From the NCBI RefSeq assembly GCF_033597815.2, contig NZ_CP166245.1, positions 682,001 to 746,000 on the forward strand: DNA of 64,000 nt, written 5' to 3'. This stretch comes from Staphylococcus sp. KG4-3. Its GTDB lineage: Bacteria; Bacillota; Bacilli; Staphylococcales; Staphylococcaceae. The notes beneath the pieces are model-generated. The model saw only the letters and a program-made list of their open reading frames with translations, was not told the DNA's origin and ran no database searches. A program made the position numbers and the translations under genes. Each line of letters starts with the position of its first letter. The stretch's first letter is position 1. Below are positions 17,298-27,191 of the stretch, piece by piece.

Positions 17298-19076
17298 ATG
17301 GAGTCAACTTTATCGCATTATTTTGGCTACGACACATACCGTCCTGGCCAAAAAGAAATCATATCAAAAGTATTAAATCATCAAAATGTGCTCGGCGTTT
17401 TACCTACCGGTGGGGGGAAATCAATTTGTTATCAAGTACCAGGATTAATGTTGGGTGGCACAACAATTGTTATCAGCCCATTAATCTCATTGATGAAAGA
17501 CCAAGTTGATCAATTAAAGGCCATGGGTATTCGTGCAGCATATTTAAATAGCAGTTTAACGCAAAAACAGCAAAAAGAAATTGAAACGCAATTAAGAAAT
17601 GGTGAAATTCAATTCTTATATGTTGCACCAGAACGTTTCGATAATGCTTATTTTATTAGTTTATTACAACAACTATCAATTCATTTAGTTGCTTTTGACG
17701 AAGCGCACTGTATTTCTAAATGGGGTCATGACTTTAGACCAAGTTATCAAGATGTAATCCACAAAGTATTTGCATTACCACAAGACTTTACGATTGTTGC
17801 ACTAACTGCCACAGCAACTATTGAAGTACAAAAAGACATAATGGAACGTTTGAATATAGGAAAAAATGATGAGGTAAAAACGAGTACAAAAAGACGAAAT
17901 CTTGTGTTTCAAGTCAATCCTACTTATCAACGTCAAAAATTTGTAATGGAATATGTGAAACAACATAAAAAGGCAGCTGGTATTATCTACTGCTCTACAC
18001 GTAAACAAGTTGAAGAATTACATGAAGCTTTAAAGAGCAATGATATTAACAGTACGATTTATCACGCTGGATTAACAAACAAAGAACGTGAAGCAGCACA
18101 AAATGATTTTGTGTATGATCGCGTACGTGTTGTTGTCGCAACTAACGCTTTTGGTATGGGTATAGATAAATCCAATGTGAGATTTGTTATACATTATAAT
18201 ATGCCGGGTGATTTAGAATCATATTATCAAGAAGCAGGACGTGCGGGTCGTGATGGCTTGAACAGTGACTGTATCTTATTATTTAGTGAACGAGACATTG
18301 GATTACACCAATATTTTATTTCATCGTCAAAAGCCGATGATGACTACAAAGATAAAATGGGTGAGAAACTAACGAAAATGATTCTCTATACTAAAACGAA
18401 AAAATGTTTAGAGGCGACTTTAGTTCATTACTTTGAACCGAATGAAAAACTTGAAGAATGTGAACAATGTAGTAATTGCATCATTGAGAATAAGACTTAT
18501 AATATGACAGATGAAGCGAAAATGATTGTAAGTTGTATTGCTCGTATGAAGCAAAAAGAGAGCTATAGTGTCATTATACAGGTGTTGAGAGGTGAAGATT
18601 CTGATTATATTCGTTATTGTGATTATAACGAATTATCAACACATGGAATTATGAAAAGTTATACAACTTCAGAACTTAGCCATTTGATAGATGAATTGAG
18701 ATTTAAAGGATTTTTAAATGAACACGATGAGATTTTAACGTGTGATCAATCTGTGAAGAATTTGCTCGGTGGACAAGTTGAAATATTTACAACGCCATTC
18801 AAACGTAAAACAAGAGAAAAAGTAAATATAAATACGGTAGAAGGTGTGGACCGTGCGTTATTTGACGAATTAATTGGTGTCCGTAAAGAATTAAGTGAGA
18901 GCTTAAGTATTCCACCGGTTAGTATTTTCTCAGATTTTACACTAGAAGAATTTGCTAAAAGAAAACCAGAAACAAAACAAGAAATGATTTTAATTGAAGG
19001 TGTAGGTAGTTATAAATTAAAACATTATTGCCCGATGTTTTTGGAAAAAATTCAATCTTATAAATCTAAAATTTAA
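17298..19076 (+). CDS. recQ: ATP-dependent DNA helicase, RecQ family
   Basis: A 3'-5' helicase with SF2 motifs: TGGGKS at 38-42 (Walker A), DEAH at 134-137 followed by CISKWGHDFRP, and QEAGRAGRDG as motif VI. A four-cysteine zinc site lies about 370-400 (CLE, ECEQCSNC), then the winged-helix region. An HRDC domain closes the protein (about 515-592, FDELIGVRKELSES). I chose ATG 17298 with GAGGGA upstream; the longer frame back to 17223 would overlap the ABC-F gene. Cotranscribed with the ABC-F gene. Staphylococci may have a second RecQ, so the exact paralogue is open. Confidence 0.93.
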   Translation: MESTLSHYFGYDTYRPGQKEIISKVLNHQNVLGVLPTGGGKSICYQVPGLMLGGTTIVISPLISLMKDQVDQLKAMGIRAAYLNSSLTQKQQKEIETQLRNGEIQFLYVAPERFDNAYFISLLQQLSIHLVAFDEAHCISKWGHDFRPSYQDVIHKVFALPQDFTIVALTATATIEVQKDIMERLNIGKNDEVKTSTKRRNLVFQVNPTYQRQKFVMEYVKQHKKAAGIIYCSTRKQVEELHEALKSNDINSTIYHAGLTNKEREAAQNDFVYDRVRVVVATNAFGMGIDKSNVRFVIHYNMPGDLESYYQEAGRAGRDGLNSDCILLFSERDIGLHQYFISSSKADDDYKDKMGEKLTKMILYTKTKKCLEATLVHYFEPNEKLEECEQCSNCIIENKTYNMTDEAKMIVSCIARMKQKESYSVIIQVLRGEDSDYIRYCDYNELSTHGIMKSYTTSELSHLIDELRFKGFLNEHDEILTCDQSVKNLLGGQVEIFTTPFKRKTREKVNINTVEGVDRALFDELIGVRKELSESLSIPPVSIFSDFTLEEFAKRKPETKQEMILIEGVGSYKLKHYCPMFLEKIQSYKSKI

Positions 19077-19218
19077 TAGAATTAAACAACTGATATGGAC
19101 AAAACCAGCAATAGAACGAGTCACTTATATGCTAATAAGCTAATCACGATAGTATGTATACTAAAAATATGATTTACAAATCTCTTTTTCAAGTGATTTC
19201 TTAAGTATTTAAGTTTAT

Positions 19219-19253
19219 AGCTATCTTATTATTTAGAAAATAGATAGCTTTCC
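19219..19253 (+). terminator. Possible terminator after recQ
   Basis: Perfect 8-bp stem AGCTATCT / AGATAGCT with a 15-base loop followed by TTCC. The T-run is weak. It is 140 bases past the recQ stop. Confidence 0.4.
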
Positions 19254-19301
19254 GTCTGCTGATTATCATAAGTGAATAACAAGTAAACTAAAGTTATCAA
19301 G

Positions 19302-19387
19302 CGAAGTTAATTTGACAATAATTAATATACTATGCAGAATCTTGAGTCATAGATATAATTTTATTTCGAATTAACTTCGTTTTTTTA
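19302..19387 (+). ncRNA. Candidate structured RNA between recQ and opu genes
   Basis: CGAAGTTAATT (19302-19312) pairs with AATTAACTTCG (19369-19379), and an 8-T run follows. Inside, CTATG and CATAG (about 19330-19352) form a second stem. The shape is a closed multi-element RNA ending in an intrinsic terminator, not a simple hairpin. It could be a small RNA, or the end of a recQ or leader transcript. No ORF inside. Confidence 0.4.
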
Positions 19388-19530
19388 ATGATTAGAATGA
19401 TGACCTGTAAGTTAAATACTATGAACAAATTAATTGAATTATACATGAAACCAATAAAAATAGGGAATATGTCATTTGATTGAAAATCTAATTTTTTGTT
19501 AAATGAATATATGATAATGAAGGTGACAAA

Positions 19531-20493
19531 GTGATAGAATTTAAGAATGTAGTTAAACGCTACGGTGATAAAGTAGCTGTAGATGATATTAGTTTTAATA
19601 TTAAAGAAGGGGAATTTTTTGTTTTAATCGGGCCGTCAGGTTGCGGTAAGACGACTACGTTAAAAATGATAAATCGATTAATTTCTCTTTCTGAAGGTTA
19701 TATTTATTTTAAAGATAAACCGATAAGTGATTATCCAATATATGAAATGCGTTGGGACATTGGCTACGTTTTACAACAAATTGCATTATTCCCACATATG
19801 ACAATTAAAGAGAATATTGCGCAAGTGCCACAAATGAAAAAGTGGAAAGATGAGGATATAGACCAACGTATTGATGAATTAATGGATATGGTAGGACTAG
19901 AACCTGAAATATACAAAAATCGTAAACCGGATGAACTCTCTGGTGGACAACAGCAACGTGTAGGGGTTATTCGTGCACTGGCAGCTGATCCACCAGTCAT
20001 TTTAATGGATGAGCCATATAGTGCCCTAGACCCAATTAGCCGTGAAAAATTACAAGATGACTTAATAGAGCTACAACAAAAAATAAAAAAAACAATTATA
20101 TTTGTAACTCATGATATTCAAGAAGCAATGAAGATGGGCGACCGTATATGCTTGTTGAATAAAGGTCATATTGAACAAATAGATACACCAGAAGGCTTTG
20201 TCACAAATCCTAAAAATGACTTTGTTAAACAATTTATGGGTGATAAATTAAACCGATCAGTTAATGAGTTAAAACTTTCCGAAATAATAGATCAGTTATC
20301 TATAAAAGAAGGAGAGACAAAAGAAAGTTATCCAATCGTTGAAAGCAATTTATATGTTAAAGACGTATATACAGATTTGATAGACAACGAAGCCGTTATT
20401 ATTAATGATTCAGCTACCTCAACACAACGCGTGTTGAAACGACAAGATATTTTTCAAATTTTGTCAGAGCGTAAAGGAGGTCATAATGAATGA
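19531..20493 (+). CDS. Osmoprotectant (betaine/choline-type) ABC transporter ATPase
   Basis: A 320-residue ATPase of the OpuCA/ProV class: GPSGCGKTT Walker A, LSGGQQQRVG signature, VILMDEPYSALDP Walker B and HDIQEAMK switch. The C-terminal tail is a degenerate CBS-like region (about 240-315) that could sense ionic strength. Start codon is GTG at 19531 with AAGGTGA upstream. The stop overlaps the ATG of the permease gene (ATGA). Substrate not readable; quaternary amines are expected from the family. Confidence 0.9.
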   Translation: MIEFKNVVKRYGDKVAVDDISFNIKEGEFFVLIGPSGCGKTTTLKMINRLISLSEGYIYFKDKPISDYPIYEMRWDIGYVLQQIALFPHMTIKENIAQVPQMKKWKDEDIDQRIDELMDMVGLEPEIYKNRKPDELSGGQQQRVGVIRALAADPPVILMDEPYSALDPISREKLQDDLIELQQKIKKTIIFVTHDIQEAMKMGDRICLLNKGHIEQIDTPEGFVTNPKNDFVKQFMGDKLNRSVNELKLSEIIDQLSIKEGETKESYPIVESNLYVKDVYTDLIDNEAVIINDSATSTQRVLKRQDIFQILSERKGGHNE

Positions 20494-22007
20494 ATACCTT
20501 CATTAATACACTTATAGAGCGTAGAGGACAATTAATAACAACCATATTTGAACATATACAATTATCTTTTATAGCACTTTTGATTGCAGCACTAATTGGT
20601 GTGCCGTTAGGTATATTTTTAACAAAAACACGTAAACTTTCTGAAATTGTTATGAATATCGCGGCGATACTTCAAACAATACCTTCATTAGCATTGTTAG
20701 GGCTAATGATACCGTTGTTCGGTATTGGTAAAGTTCCGGCGGTTATAGCATTAGTTGTATATGCGCTATTACCAATTTTAAGAAATACATATACTGGTAT
20801 TAATGAAGTAGATGCATCCTTAGTAGAAGCGGCAAAAGGTATCGGTATGAAACCGGGTAGAAGATTGACTAAAGTAGAATTACCAATTGCTATGCCAGTC
20901 ATTATGGCAGGTATTCGTACGGCAATGGTATTAATTATTGGTACAGCAACATTAGCTGCGCTTATTGGTGCTGGCGGTTTAGGTGATTTAATTTTATTAG
21001 GAATTGATAGAAATGATTCATCACTTATTTTAATTGGTGCCATCCCAGCGGCATTATTAGCTATTTTATTCGATTTAGTGTTACGTTTTATGCAAAAGCT
21101 ATCATATAAAAAACTTTTGGTGTCACTCAGCGCGATTGTTATTATTTTATTGTTAGTAATTATTGCACCATTGTTAGCTCAAAAAGGTGACAAAATTGTT
21201 TTAGCTGGGAAATTAGGTTCAGAGCCATCTGTAATAACTAATATGTATAAAATATTAATTGAGGAAGATACGGACAATACAGTAGAGGTTAAAGATGGTA
21301 TGGGTAAAACTTCATTTCTTTTTAATGCGCTAAAATCTGATGATATTGATGGCTATTTAGAATTCACTGGCACTGTATTAGGTGAATTAACTAAAGAAGA
21401 TTTAAAATCTAAGCAAGAATCAAAAGTATATAATCAAGCGAAATCTAGTTTGGAAGATAAATATGATATGACGATGTTGAAACCTATGAAATACAATAAT
21501 ACGTATGCATTAGCAGTGAAAAAAGATTTTGCTGAAAAACATAACATCAAAACAATTGGAGATTTGAATAAGGTGAGCGATGAGATTAAACCAGGCTTTA
21601 CATTGGAATTTAATGATCGTGGAGATGGTTATCCAGCTGTTAAAAAAGCCTACGACCTAGATGTAGGTGATGTGAAAACAATGGAACCAAAACTACGTTA
21701 TCAAGCGATAGAGAATGGAGATATTAATCTGATTGATGCTTACTCAACGGATGCTGAATTAAAACAATATGATATGGTTGTGTTGGAAGATGATAAGCAT
21801 GTGTTCCCTCCTTATCAAGGAGCACCTATGTTTAAAACATCTTATCTAAAAGAACACCCTGAAATTAAAAAACCACTAAATCGCTTATCTGGGAAAATTT
21901 CAGACGAAGATATGCAGGCTATGAATTATGATGTAACAGTGAAAAAGAAAGACCCATATAATGTTGCAAAAAATTATTTAGAGGCACATAATTTAATCGA
22001 TAAATAA
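20490..22007 (+). CDS. Osmoprotectant ABC transporter permease fused to substrate-binding domain
   Basis: 505 residues. The first about 210 form an OpuCB/ProW-like permease with six membrane segments and the EAA motif EAAKGIGMKPGRRL. A seventh hydrophobic segment (about 205-230) leads into an extracellular OpuAC-type binding domain (about 235-505) beginning KIVLAGKLGSEP. One polypeptide thus serves two parts of the importer, with the ATPase gene overlapping just upstream. Such fusions are known in the Opu group. No separate binding-protein gene nearby. Confidence 0.92.
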   Translation: MNTFINTLIERRGQLITTIFEHIQLSFIALLIAALIGVPLGIFLTKTRKLSEIVMNIAAILQTIPSLALLGLMIPLFGIGKVPAVIALVVYALLPILRNTYTGINEVDASLVEAAKGIGMKPGRRLTKVELPIAMPVIMAGIRTAMVLIIGTATLAALIGAGGLGDLILLGIDRNDSSLILIGAIPAALLAILFDLVLRFMQKLSYKKLLVSLSAIVIILLLVIIAPLLAQKGDKIVLAGKLGSEPSVITNMYKILIEEDTDNTVEVKDGMGKTSFLFNALKSDDIDGYLEFTGTVLGELTKEDLKSKQESKVYNQAKSSLEDKYDMTMLKPMKYNNTYALAVKKDFAEKHNIKTIGDLNKVSDEIKPGFTLEFNDRGDGYPAVKKAYDLDVGDVKTMEPKLRYQAIENGDINLIDAYSTDAELKQYDMVVLEDDKHVFPPYQGAPMFKTSYLKEHPEIKKPLNRLSGKISDEDMQAMNYDVTVKKKDPYNVAKNYLEAHNLIDK

Positions 22008-22106
22008 TGGAGACTATAATGATACATTGATTTTAGCCTGTTATAAGGTTTATAATAGTTACTAAGTTTTGAAATTTCTGTAAATTTAAGGAGGACCGAA
22101 GCAACT

Positions 22107-23162
22107 ATGAAGAAACAAATTGAACAATTATCAGCTTACGAACCAGGACTATCGCCTCGAGCGTTAAAAGAACAATACGGAATTGAAGGTGAGTTATATA
22201 AATTAGCTTCTAATGAGAATTTATATGGTCCAACACCAAAAGTTAATGAGGCAATTCAAGCACATTTAGATGAGCTACAATTTTACCCTGAGACGGGTTC
22301 TCCATTATTAAAAGAAGCAATAAGCAAACATTTAAACGTAGACGCATCACGTATATTATTCGGCGCTGGTTTAGATGAAGTTATCTTAATGATTTCACGT
22401 GCAGTACTGACTGCTGGAGATAAAATTGTGACAAGTGAAATGACATTTGGACAATATTATCATAATGCGATTGTAGAATCTGCAAACGTAACACAAGTGC
22501 CACTCCAAGAGGGTCATTTTGATTTAGAAGGTATTTTGTCGGAAATTGATGAAGATACTAAGTTAGTTTGGCTATGTAATCCAAACAATCCAACCGGAAC
22601 TTATTTTTCACATGATGAATTACAGCGCTTTTTAGAACGTGTACCGAGTGATATACCGGTTATTATTGATGAAGCATATGTTGAATTTGTAACTGCCGAT
22701 GATTTTCCAAATACGTTAGCATTACAACAACAATTTGCAAATGCCTTTTTATTACGTACATTTTCAAAAGCATATGGTTTAGCGGGTATGCGTATTGGAT
22801 ATGTTGTAGCCGCTAAAGAAGCTATTGAAAAGTACAACATCATACGTCCACCATTTAATGTTGGCCGTCTATCAGAATATGCTGCCTTAGCTGCATTAAA
22901 AGATCAAGACTATTTAGCTTCTATACGTGATCGCAATGCTCAAGAGAGAGCAAAGTTCTTTGAATTATCTCAAAGTGATGCGTTTTATCCTAGTCAAACG
23001 AATTTTATTTATGTTCAAACAGATAAACCACACGATTTGTATGAAGCATTGTTAAATGTAGGATGTATTACAAGAGAGTTTCCTAAAGGTGTGCGTATCA
23101 CAATTGGATTCCCAGAGCAAAATGCAAAAATGATAGAAGTACTTAAAGAGTTTAACTTCTAA
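22107..23162 (+). CDS. hisC: Histidinol-phosphate aminotransferase
   Basis: A 351-residue class I/II PLP enzyme with [10 protein letters not shown] (158-167), IIDEAYVEF (187-195) and the PLP lysine K221 in [15 protein letters not shown]. Converts histidinol phosphate/imidazole-acetol phosphate, and related HisC proteins also act on aromatic amino acids. No other his genes are near, so a wider aminotransferase role is possible. RBS AAGGAGG. Confidence 0.88.
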   Translation: MKKQIEQLSAYEPGLSPRALKEQYGIEGELYKLASNENLYGPTPKVNEAIQAHLDELQFYPETGSPLLKEAISKHLNVDASRILFGAGLDEVILMISRAVLTAGDKIVTSEMTFGQYYHNAIVESANVTQVPLQEGHFDLEGILSEIDEDTKLVWLCNPNNPTGTYFSHDELQRFLERVPSDIPVIIDEAYVEFVTADDFPNTLALQQQFANAFLLRTFSKAYGLAGMRIGYVVAAKEAIEKYNIIRPPFNVGRLSEYAALAALKDQDYLASIRDRNAQERAKFFELSQSDAFYPSQTNFIYVQTDKPHDLYEALLNVGCITREFPKGVRITIGFPEQNAKMIEVLKEFNF

Positions 23163-23295
23163 AAATAATTCTTAATGAACGTTCAACGATACAAAGTTTA
23201 GCATTTGATTAATATAAGTAGTGTGTTTATTATATGGCTATCCTATTGGCCTAGTAAATTACTTGAAAGTGATAATATTAATGCTATGTTCAATT

Positions 23296-23325
23296 TTGGT
23301 TTAGTTGAACGTGTTTTGCTATAAT
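23296..23325 (+). promoter_or_regulatory. Promoter of the deoxynucleotidase gene
   Basis: TTGGTT, 18-base spacer and an extended -10 (TGC-TATAAT). Transcription would start near 23332, just before an 11-bp-arm inverted repeat. Confidence 0.55.
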
Positions 23326-23343
23326 TGAGGTATATAGGGATAG

Positions 23344-23375
23344 ATTTGTTACGTGTTATATAGTACGTTACAAAT
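23344..23375 (+). repeat. Inverted repeat in the leader of the deoxynucleotidase gene
   Basis: ATTTGTTACGT and ACGTTACAAAT pair except for one position, around a 10-base centre. It lies 12-43 bases after the predicted transcription start, 38 bases before the ATG. Could be an operator or an RNA hairpin. Confidence 0.45.
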
Positions 23376-23413
23376 TAAAGTATATTAAGTAGGAAAAGGG
23401 AGTAGAGTAGTAC

Positions 23414-23962
23414 ATGACTAGAAAATCAATAGCGATTGATATGGATGAGGTACTTGCGGATACAGTGGGTGCATTAATTGAAGATGTAAATAAGCGTACA
23501 GACTTAGGTATTTCTATAGATATGTTAGATGGTATTAAATTAAGACATGCAATGCCTGAACATGATGGCTTACTGACTGAAATTTTACGCGAACCTGGAT
23601 TTTTCAAAAAATTAGAAGTGATGGCTGATGCACAAGAAGTTGTGAAGAAGTTAACTGAACATTATGATGTATTTATCGCGACTGCTGCGATGGATGTACC
23701 GACGTCGTTTCATGATAAATATAATTGGTTAAGAGAGTATTTCCCGTTTTTAGATCCTCAACATTTTGTGTTTTGCGGTCGAAAAGATATTGTTAACGCA
23801 GATTATTTAATTGATGATAATCCAAGACAGTTAAGTATCTTTACTGGAACACCAATTATGTACACAGCAACACATAATATCAATGATGATAGATTTGCAC
23901 GCGTTAATAATTGGAAAGATGTAGAGCAATATTTTTTAGGTGATAGTGAATACAAAATTTAA
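23414..23962 (+). CDS. 5'(3')-deoxyribonucleotidase (HAD superfamily)
   Basis: A 182-residue HAD phosphatase of the NT5C/YqfW group, dephosphorylating dUMP/dTMP-type nucleotides. The nucleophile/acid pair D9 and D11 lies in [10 protein letters not shown], motif II is ATAAMD (about 94-99) and motif III is [19 protein letters not shown]. Preceded by its own promoter, followed by a terminator. Confidence 0.88.
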   Translation: MTRKSIAIDMDEVLADTVGALIEDVNKRTDLGISIDMLDGIKLRHAMPEHDGLLTEILREPGFFKKLEVMADAQEVVKKLTEHYDVFIATAAMDVPTSFHDKYNWLREYFPFLDPQHFVFCGRKDIVNADYLIDDNPRQLSIFTGTPIMYTATHNINDDRFARVNNWKDVEQYFLGDSEYKI

Positions 23963-23973
23963 ATACTTTTTTT

Positions 23974-24018
23974 AGCAGTGAAGAGGGGGAATCTTGTTGC
24001 CTTCTTTGCTGCTTTTAT
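23974..24018 (+). terminator. Terminator after the deoxynucleotidase gene
   Basis: AGCAG-T-GAAGAGG pairs with CCTTCTT-T-GCTGCT, then TTTTATTT. It begins 11 bases after the stop. Confidence 0.8.
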
Positions 24019-24051
24019 TTATGGATTTATTGAGCTCGGTTCAAGCATTAA

Positions 24052-24098
24052 AAATAAGATTTTATTAATGACATCATAGTCAATAATAAAATCTTATT
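24052..24098. terminator. Terminator of the lipid kinase gene (minus), symmetric
   Basis: AATAAGATTTTATTA arms with a short centre, stem of about 16 bp. On the minus strand the second arm runs into TTTTTAAT. It lies 36 bases beyond the kinase stop. Confidence 0.7.
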
Positions 24099-24133
24099 TA
24101 CATATGCTATTAGGTTGTAAATCAGTATTTGTA

Positions 24134-25096
24134 CTAATCTTCGTCTGTTTGTTGTGTATCTATATTTGAGTCTGGTAGAGTTAGTATATTAATTGCACTA
24201 GGCACAATTTCAATGTTAAGTGGCGTGTTTAAGGCAATTTCTCCATCTATATCTATTTTCATTTGTGGATTAGCTTCAATAGTTATTTCTTTAGCTAAGA
24301 TGTGTTTAATACCATCCGTCATGTTATTCCAATTCATACTATCACGTTGTTTAAATATATCAGCTATTACACTTGAACTGTGCTCCTCAAAAATGAATAT
24401 ATTTAAATAGCCGTCACTAGGTGAGAGGTCTGTTAACGGAATACGACTACCGCCTATAAATGGACCATTTGCTACAACAATCATTGCTGTATTGCCATTG
24501 ATTTCTTTTCCATCTACGGTCATTTTGTAATCAAAGTGCTCTGGATTGAGTAATGTTTTAACAGTAGAACCGACATAGCTCAGTTTCCCGAAAACATCTT
24601 TATTCCCATTTTGCACATTTTCTGCATTTTGAACTATAAGACCTAATCCGGCGAAGTTAAGTGCGTATTGATCATTTATTTTCATTACATCATAGGGGCG
24701 CAATTCTGAATTGATTAATTGCTGGCTTGCCGATTTATGACGTGGATTAAAGTTTAATGTCTTTACGAAATCATTAAAGGTACCGCCAGGAATAATACCA
24801 ATAGGGATATCTAATTCACTTTGCATCAGTCCATTAATAAGTTCATTTACTGTGCCATCTCCACCAAGAATGAAAATAATATCAACATCATCACTATAGC
24901 TTTGGTTTTTTATTTTTTTACAGAAAGTGATGATATCACCTTCATTTTCACTTAGTTGGATTGATAAATGTTTACAAAATGTTGTTAAAGAAGAGGCCAC
25001 ATCCCCTAAACCTCTGTAAATATCTTTTATACCTGAGTGTTCATGATAAAATAACACACCGTGTTTGTATTTTGTTTTAGTCAATCTATTCACCAT
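24134..25096 (-). CDS. Diacylglycerol kinase family lipid kinase (YegS/DgkB-like)
   Basis: A 320-residue member of the DAGK catalytic family with the nucleotide-binding motif GGDGTVNE at 78-85, FVKTLN-like loop and the C-terminal beta-rich domain ([20 protein letters not shown]). Such enzymes phosphorylate diacylglycerol or related lipids; in Gram-positives DgkB recycles diacylglycerol from lipoteichoic acid synthesis. This is a separate member of the family from the essential DgkB, so the substrate is uncertain. Ribosome-binding site is weak (AAAAGAAAT). Confidence 0.85.
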   Translation of the reverse strand: MVNRLTKTKYKHGVLFYHEHSGIKDIYRGLGDVASSLTTFCKHLSIQLSENEGDIITFCKKIKNQSYSDDVDIIFILGGDGTVNELINGLMQSELDIPIGIIPGGTFNDFVKTLNFNPRHKSASQQLINSELRPYDVMKINDQYALNFAGLGLIVQNAENVQNGNKDVFGKLSYVGSTVKTLLNPEHFDYKMTVDGKEINGNTAMIVVANGPFIGGSRIPLTDLSPSDGYLNIFIFEEHSSSVIADIFKQRDSMNWNNMTDGIKHILAKEITIEANPQMKIDIDGEIALNTPLNIEIVPSAINILTLPDSNIDTQQTDED

Positions 25097-25370
25097 ATTT
25101 CTTTTGATTTTGCGTTCTATTTTATTATGTACCCAATTTTCTTATGAAATAAAGACATAATATTTAGAGACTAAATTATAGATTTTAATCATCTAGTAAG
25201 CAAATAGAAAGTCATATTCATAAATATAAGCTAGTAGTGAGATGACGTATTATGTGCTTTTTATGAACATATAATAAGATATTCTAAAGTTAATGCGTAA
25301 ATTTGATATTGGTTTATGTTAGGAAAATGAGAGCTGGTATGTATTTTGTTACTATAGAGTAGTAAAAAAT

Positions 25371-25402
25371 AACCCAAACGCTTAACCAAGCGTTTGGGTT
25401 TA
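25371..25402. repeat. Perfect hairpin, terminator-like
   Basis: AACCCAAACGCTT and its complement AAGCGTTTGGGTT around a 4-base centre, followed by TATTTC. It stands alone in the 586-base gap between the lipid kinase gene and the first POT gene, next to the structured element at 25441. Confidence 0.7.
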
Positions 25403-25440
25403 TTTCAGACTTTCGACTTTGTTGGTAGATTTTTGTGCAT

Positions 25441-25508
25441 GAATTCCGTGGGAACTGCCTCAGCCTGTAACCTTTGGCTAGTACTATTTCCACAGGAGTC
25501 GTCGGTCC
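25441..25508 (-). repeat. Structured intergenic element resembling a Bacillus dispersed repeat
   Basis: On the minus strand: GACTCCTGTGGAAATAGTAC, then AGCC-loop-GGCT (4 bp, 10-base loop), GAGGCAGTT, then CCCACGG. CTGTGG (five Watson-Crick pairs and one G-T) pairs with CCACGG to close the element. The order of words (GACTCCTG, AATAG-AC-AGC, GGCTGAGGC, CC-CGG) is what I remember from a common intergenic repeat of Bacillus species. It is flanked by the hairpin at 25371. No ORF inside. Confidence 0.5.
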
Positions 25509-25624
25509 AAAGCACTATTAATTTTACACTGAAAACATTATAATATATCAATTAAATAGTTTGGTGGTTGTTATGTTGAATATATCAATTGATAAAAGAC
25601 CACTGTTATTTTGAAAAAACTATA

Positions 25625-25675
25625 CGAACATAAATAAACCCCAGGCACTATCACCTGAGGTTTATTTATGTTCGA
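25625..25675 (-). terminator. Terminator of the first POT transporter gene
   Basis: CGAACATAAATAAACC / GGTTTATTTATGTTCG with CAGG/CCTG inside, a stem over 20 bp, beginning 8 bases after the stop. TTTTTT follows a little downstream on the minus strand. Confidence 0.8.
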
Positions 25676-25682
25676 ATTGAAA

Positions 25683-27191
25683 TTATTTAATGCCTCTCAT
25701 GCCTTTAACAATTTTTGGTACAAAAGCAAGGACAATAAGACTTATGATAATTGCGATAACACCTAAGAATAAGAAATAGTTTTTATAGCCTAGTGGTTCG
25801 ATTAAATGAACCAGTGTACCATTAATAGCTTGTGCACATGCATTTGTTAATAACCATAAACTCATCATTTGTGTGTTAAACGCTTTTGGAGCTAATTTAA
25901 CAGCGGCACTATTACCAGTTGGTGATAAGCATAGTTCGCCAATTACACAGATAATATATGAAAGGATAACCCAGTTAACACTTAACATTGAACCATCTGC
26001 GGAGTGCCCAATTAAACCTATCATGATATATGAAGCACCAGCTAACAATGCACCTAAAACAAATTTTGTCGCTATGCTTGGTTGGCGTCGAGCCATTTTT
26101 GCCCATATGATTGAAACAACTGGAGCTAATAATACGATAAACAATGGATTAATAGATTGGAAAAGTGTTGGACCAAAATCAGTCTTCCATCCAAAAATAT
26201 TTAATTTCATATCACTGCTTTCAAAGGCGAATAAGTTAAGTACATTTGCCCCTTGTTCTTGAATAGACCAGAATAAAACACCTAAAACAAACAATGGTAT
26301 AAAAGCAATAACACGTGAACGTTCATCGTCTGTTACTTCTTTGCTGCGTATCATTATTGTAAAGTAAATAATAGGTAATGCTATACCGAGTACTAAAACA
26401 GTTGTACTTACAATGCTAAATGAAAGTGTACCTGTTAAACCAGTAATAATTAACACAGCGGCAATAATTAGCGTTATAACCGCAAATATTAAACCGTATT
26501 TTTTCTTTTCTTGTTGATTTAATGGATTAGTAGGTTTTGTACCAACATCGCCAATATTTTTCTTGTTGAAAATCATGTACCAAATTAAACCAAGTGCCAT
26601 ACCAATGGCTGCAATTAAGAAGCCGGCATGGAAATTCCCACTATTTACAAATTGATTTAAAATTAATGGTGAAAGTAATCCACCTAAGTTTACTGACATA
26701 TAGAAAATAACAAAACCTGCATCTATGCGTGTGTCATTCTCTGGATATAATCTACCAACAATATTTGAAATACTTGGTTTCATTAAACCTGAACCAATTA
26801 TAATGAAAAACATTGAGATAAATAGTCCGATAACATCTAATGGTAAACTTAAGAAAATATGACCAATAATAATTAATACGCCACCATAAAATGTGGCTTT
26901 ACGTGTGCCGGTAATTCTATCTGAAATCCAACCTCCAAGCACTGAAGTCATATAAATTAATGCACCATACACAGCCATAACTGATTGTGCAGTGCTTTTA
27001 TCCATACCAAGGCCACCGTCTTTGATAGCGAAATACATATAGAAGATTAATAATGCACGCATACCATAGTAGCTGAATCTTTCCCAAAATTCTACGAAAA
27101 ATAAAACACCGAGTCCTTTAGGGTGACCAAAAAAACCTTTTTGAGGAATTGATTCGACTGTTGGATCTTGTGATGTATACTTATCTTGCAT
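25683..27191 (-). CDS. dtpT: POT/PTR family proton-coupled oligopeptide transporter, copy 1
   Basis: A 502-residue major-facilitator protein. The family motif ExxERFSYYG (EFWERFSYYGMRAL) is at about 31-44, FYMSVNLGGL near 165 and a further POT motif (LFWSIQEQGAN) near 305. About 14 membrane helices. Imports di- and tripeptides with protons. It is a paralogue of the gene directly upstream on the same strand (27691-29205). Each has its own terminator. RBS GGAAGG. The symbol is that of the single staphylococcal homologue; which of the two copies is the orthologue is unclear. Confidence 0.9.
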   Translation of the reverse strand: MQDKYTSQDPTVESIPQKGFFGHPKGLGVLFFVEFWERFSYYGMRALLIFYMYFAIKDGGLGMDKSTAQSVMAVYGALIYMTSVLGGWISDRITGTRKATFYGGVLIIIGHIFLSLPLDVIGLFISMFFIIIGSGLMKPSISNIVGRLYPENDTRIDAGFVIFYMSVNLGGLLSPLILNQFVNSGNFHAGFLIAAIGMALGLIWYMIFNKKNIGDVGTKPTNPLNQQEKKKYGLIFAVITLIIAAVLIITGLTGTLSFSIVSTTVLVLGIALPIIYFTIMIRSKEVTDDERSRVIAFIPLFVLGVLFWSIQEQGANVLNLFAFESSDMKLNIFGWKTDFGPTLFQSINPLFIVLLAPVVSIIWAKMARRQPSIATKFVLGALLAGASYIMIGLIGHSADGSMLSVNWVILSYIICVIGELCLSPTGNSAAVKLAPKAFNTQMMSLWLLTNACAQAINGTLVHLIEPLGYKNYFLFLGVIAIIISLIVLAFVPKIVKGMRGIK

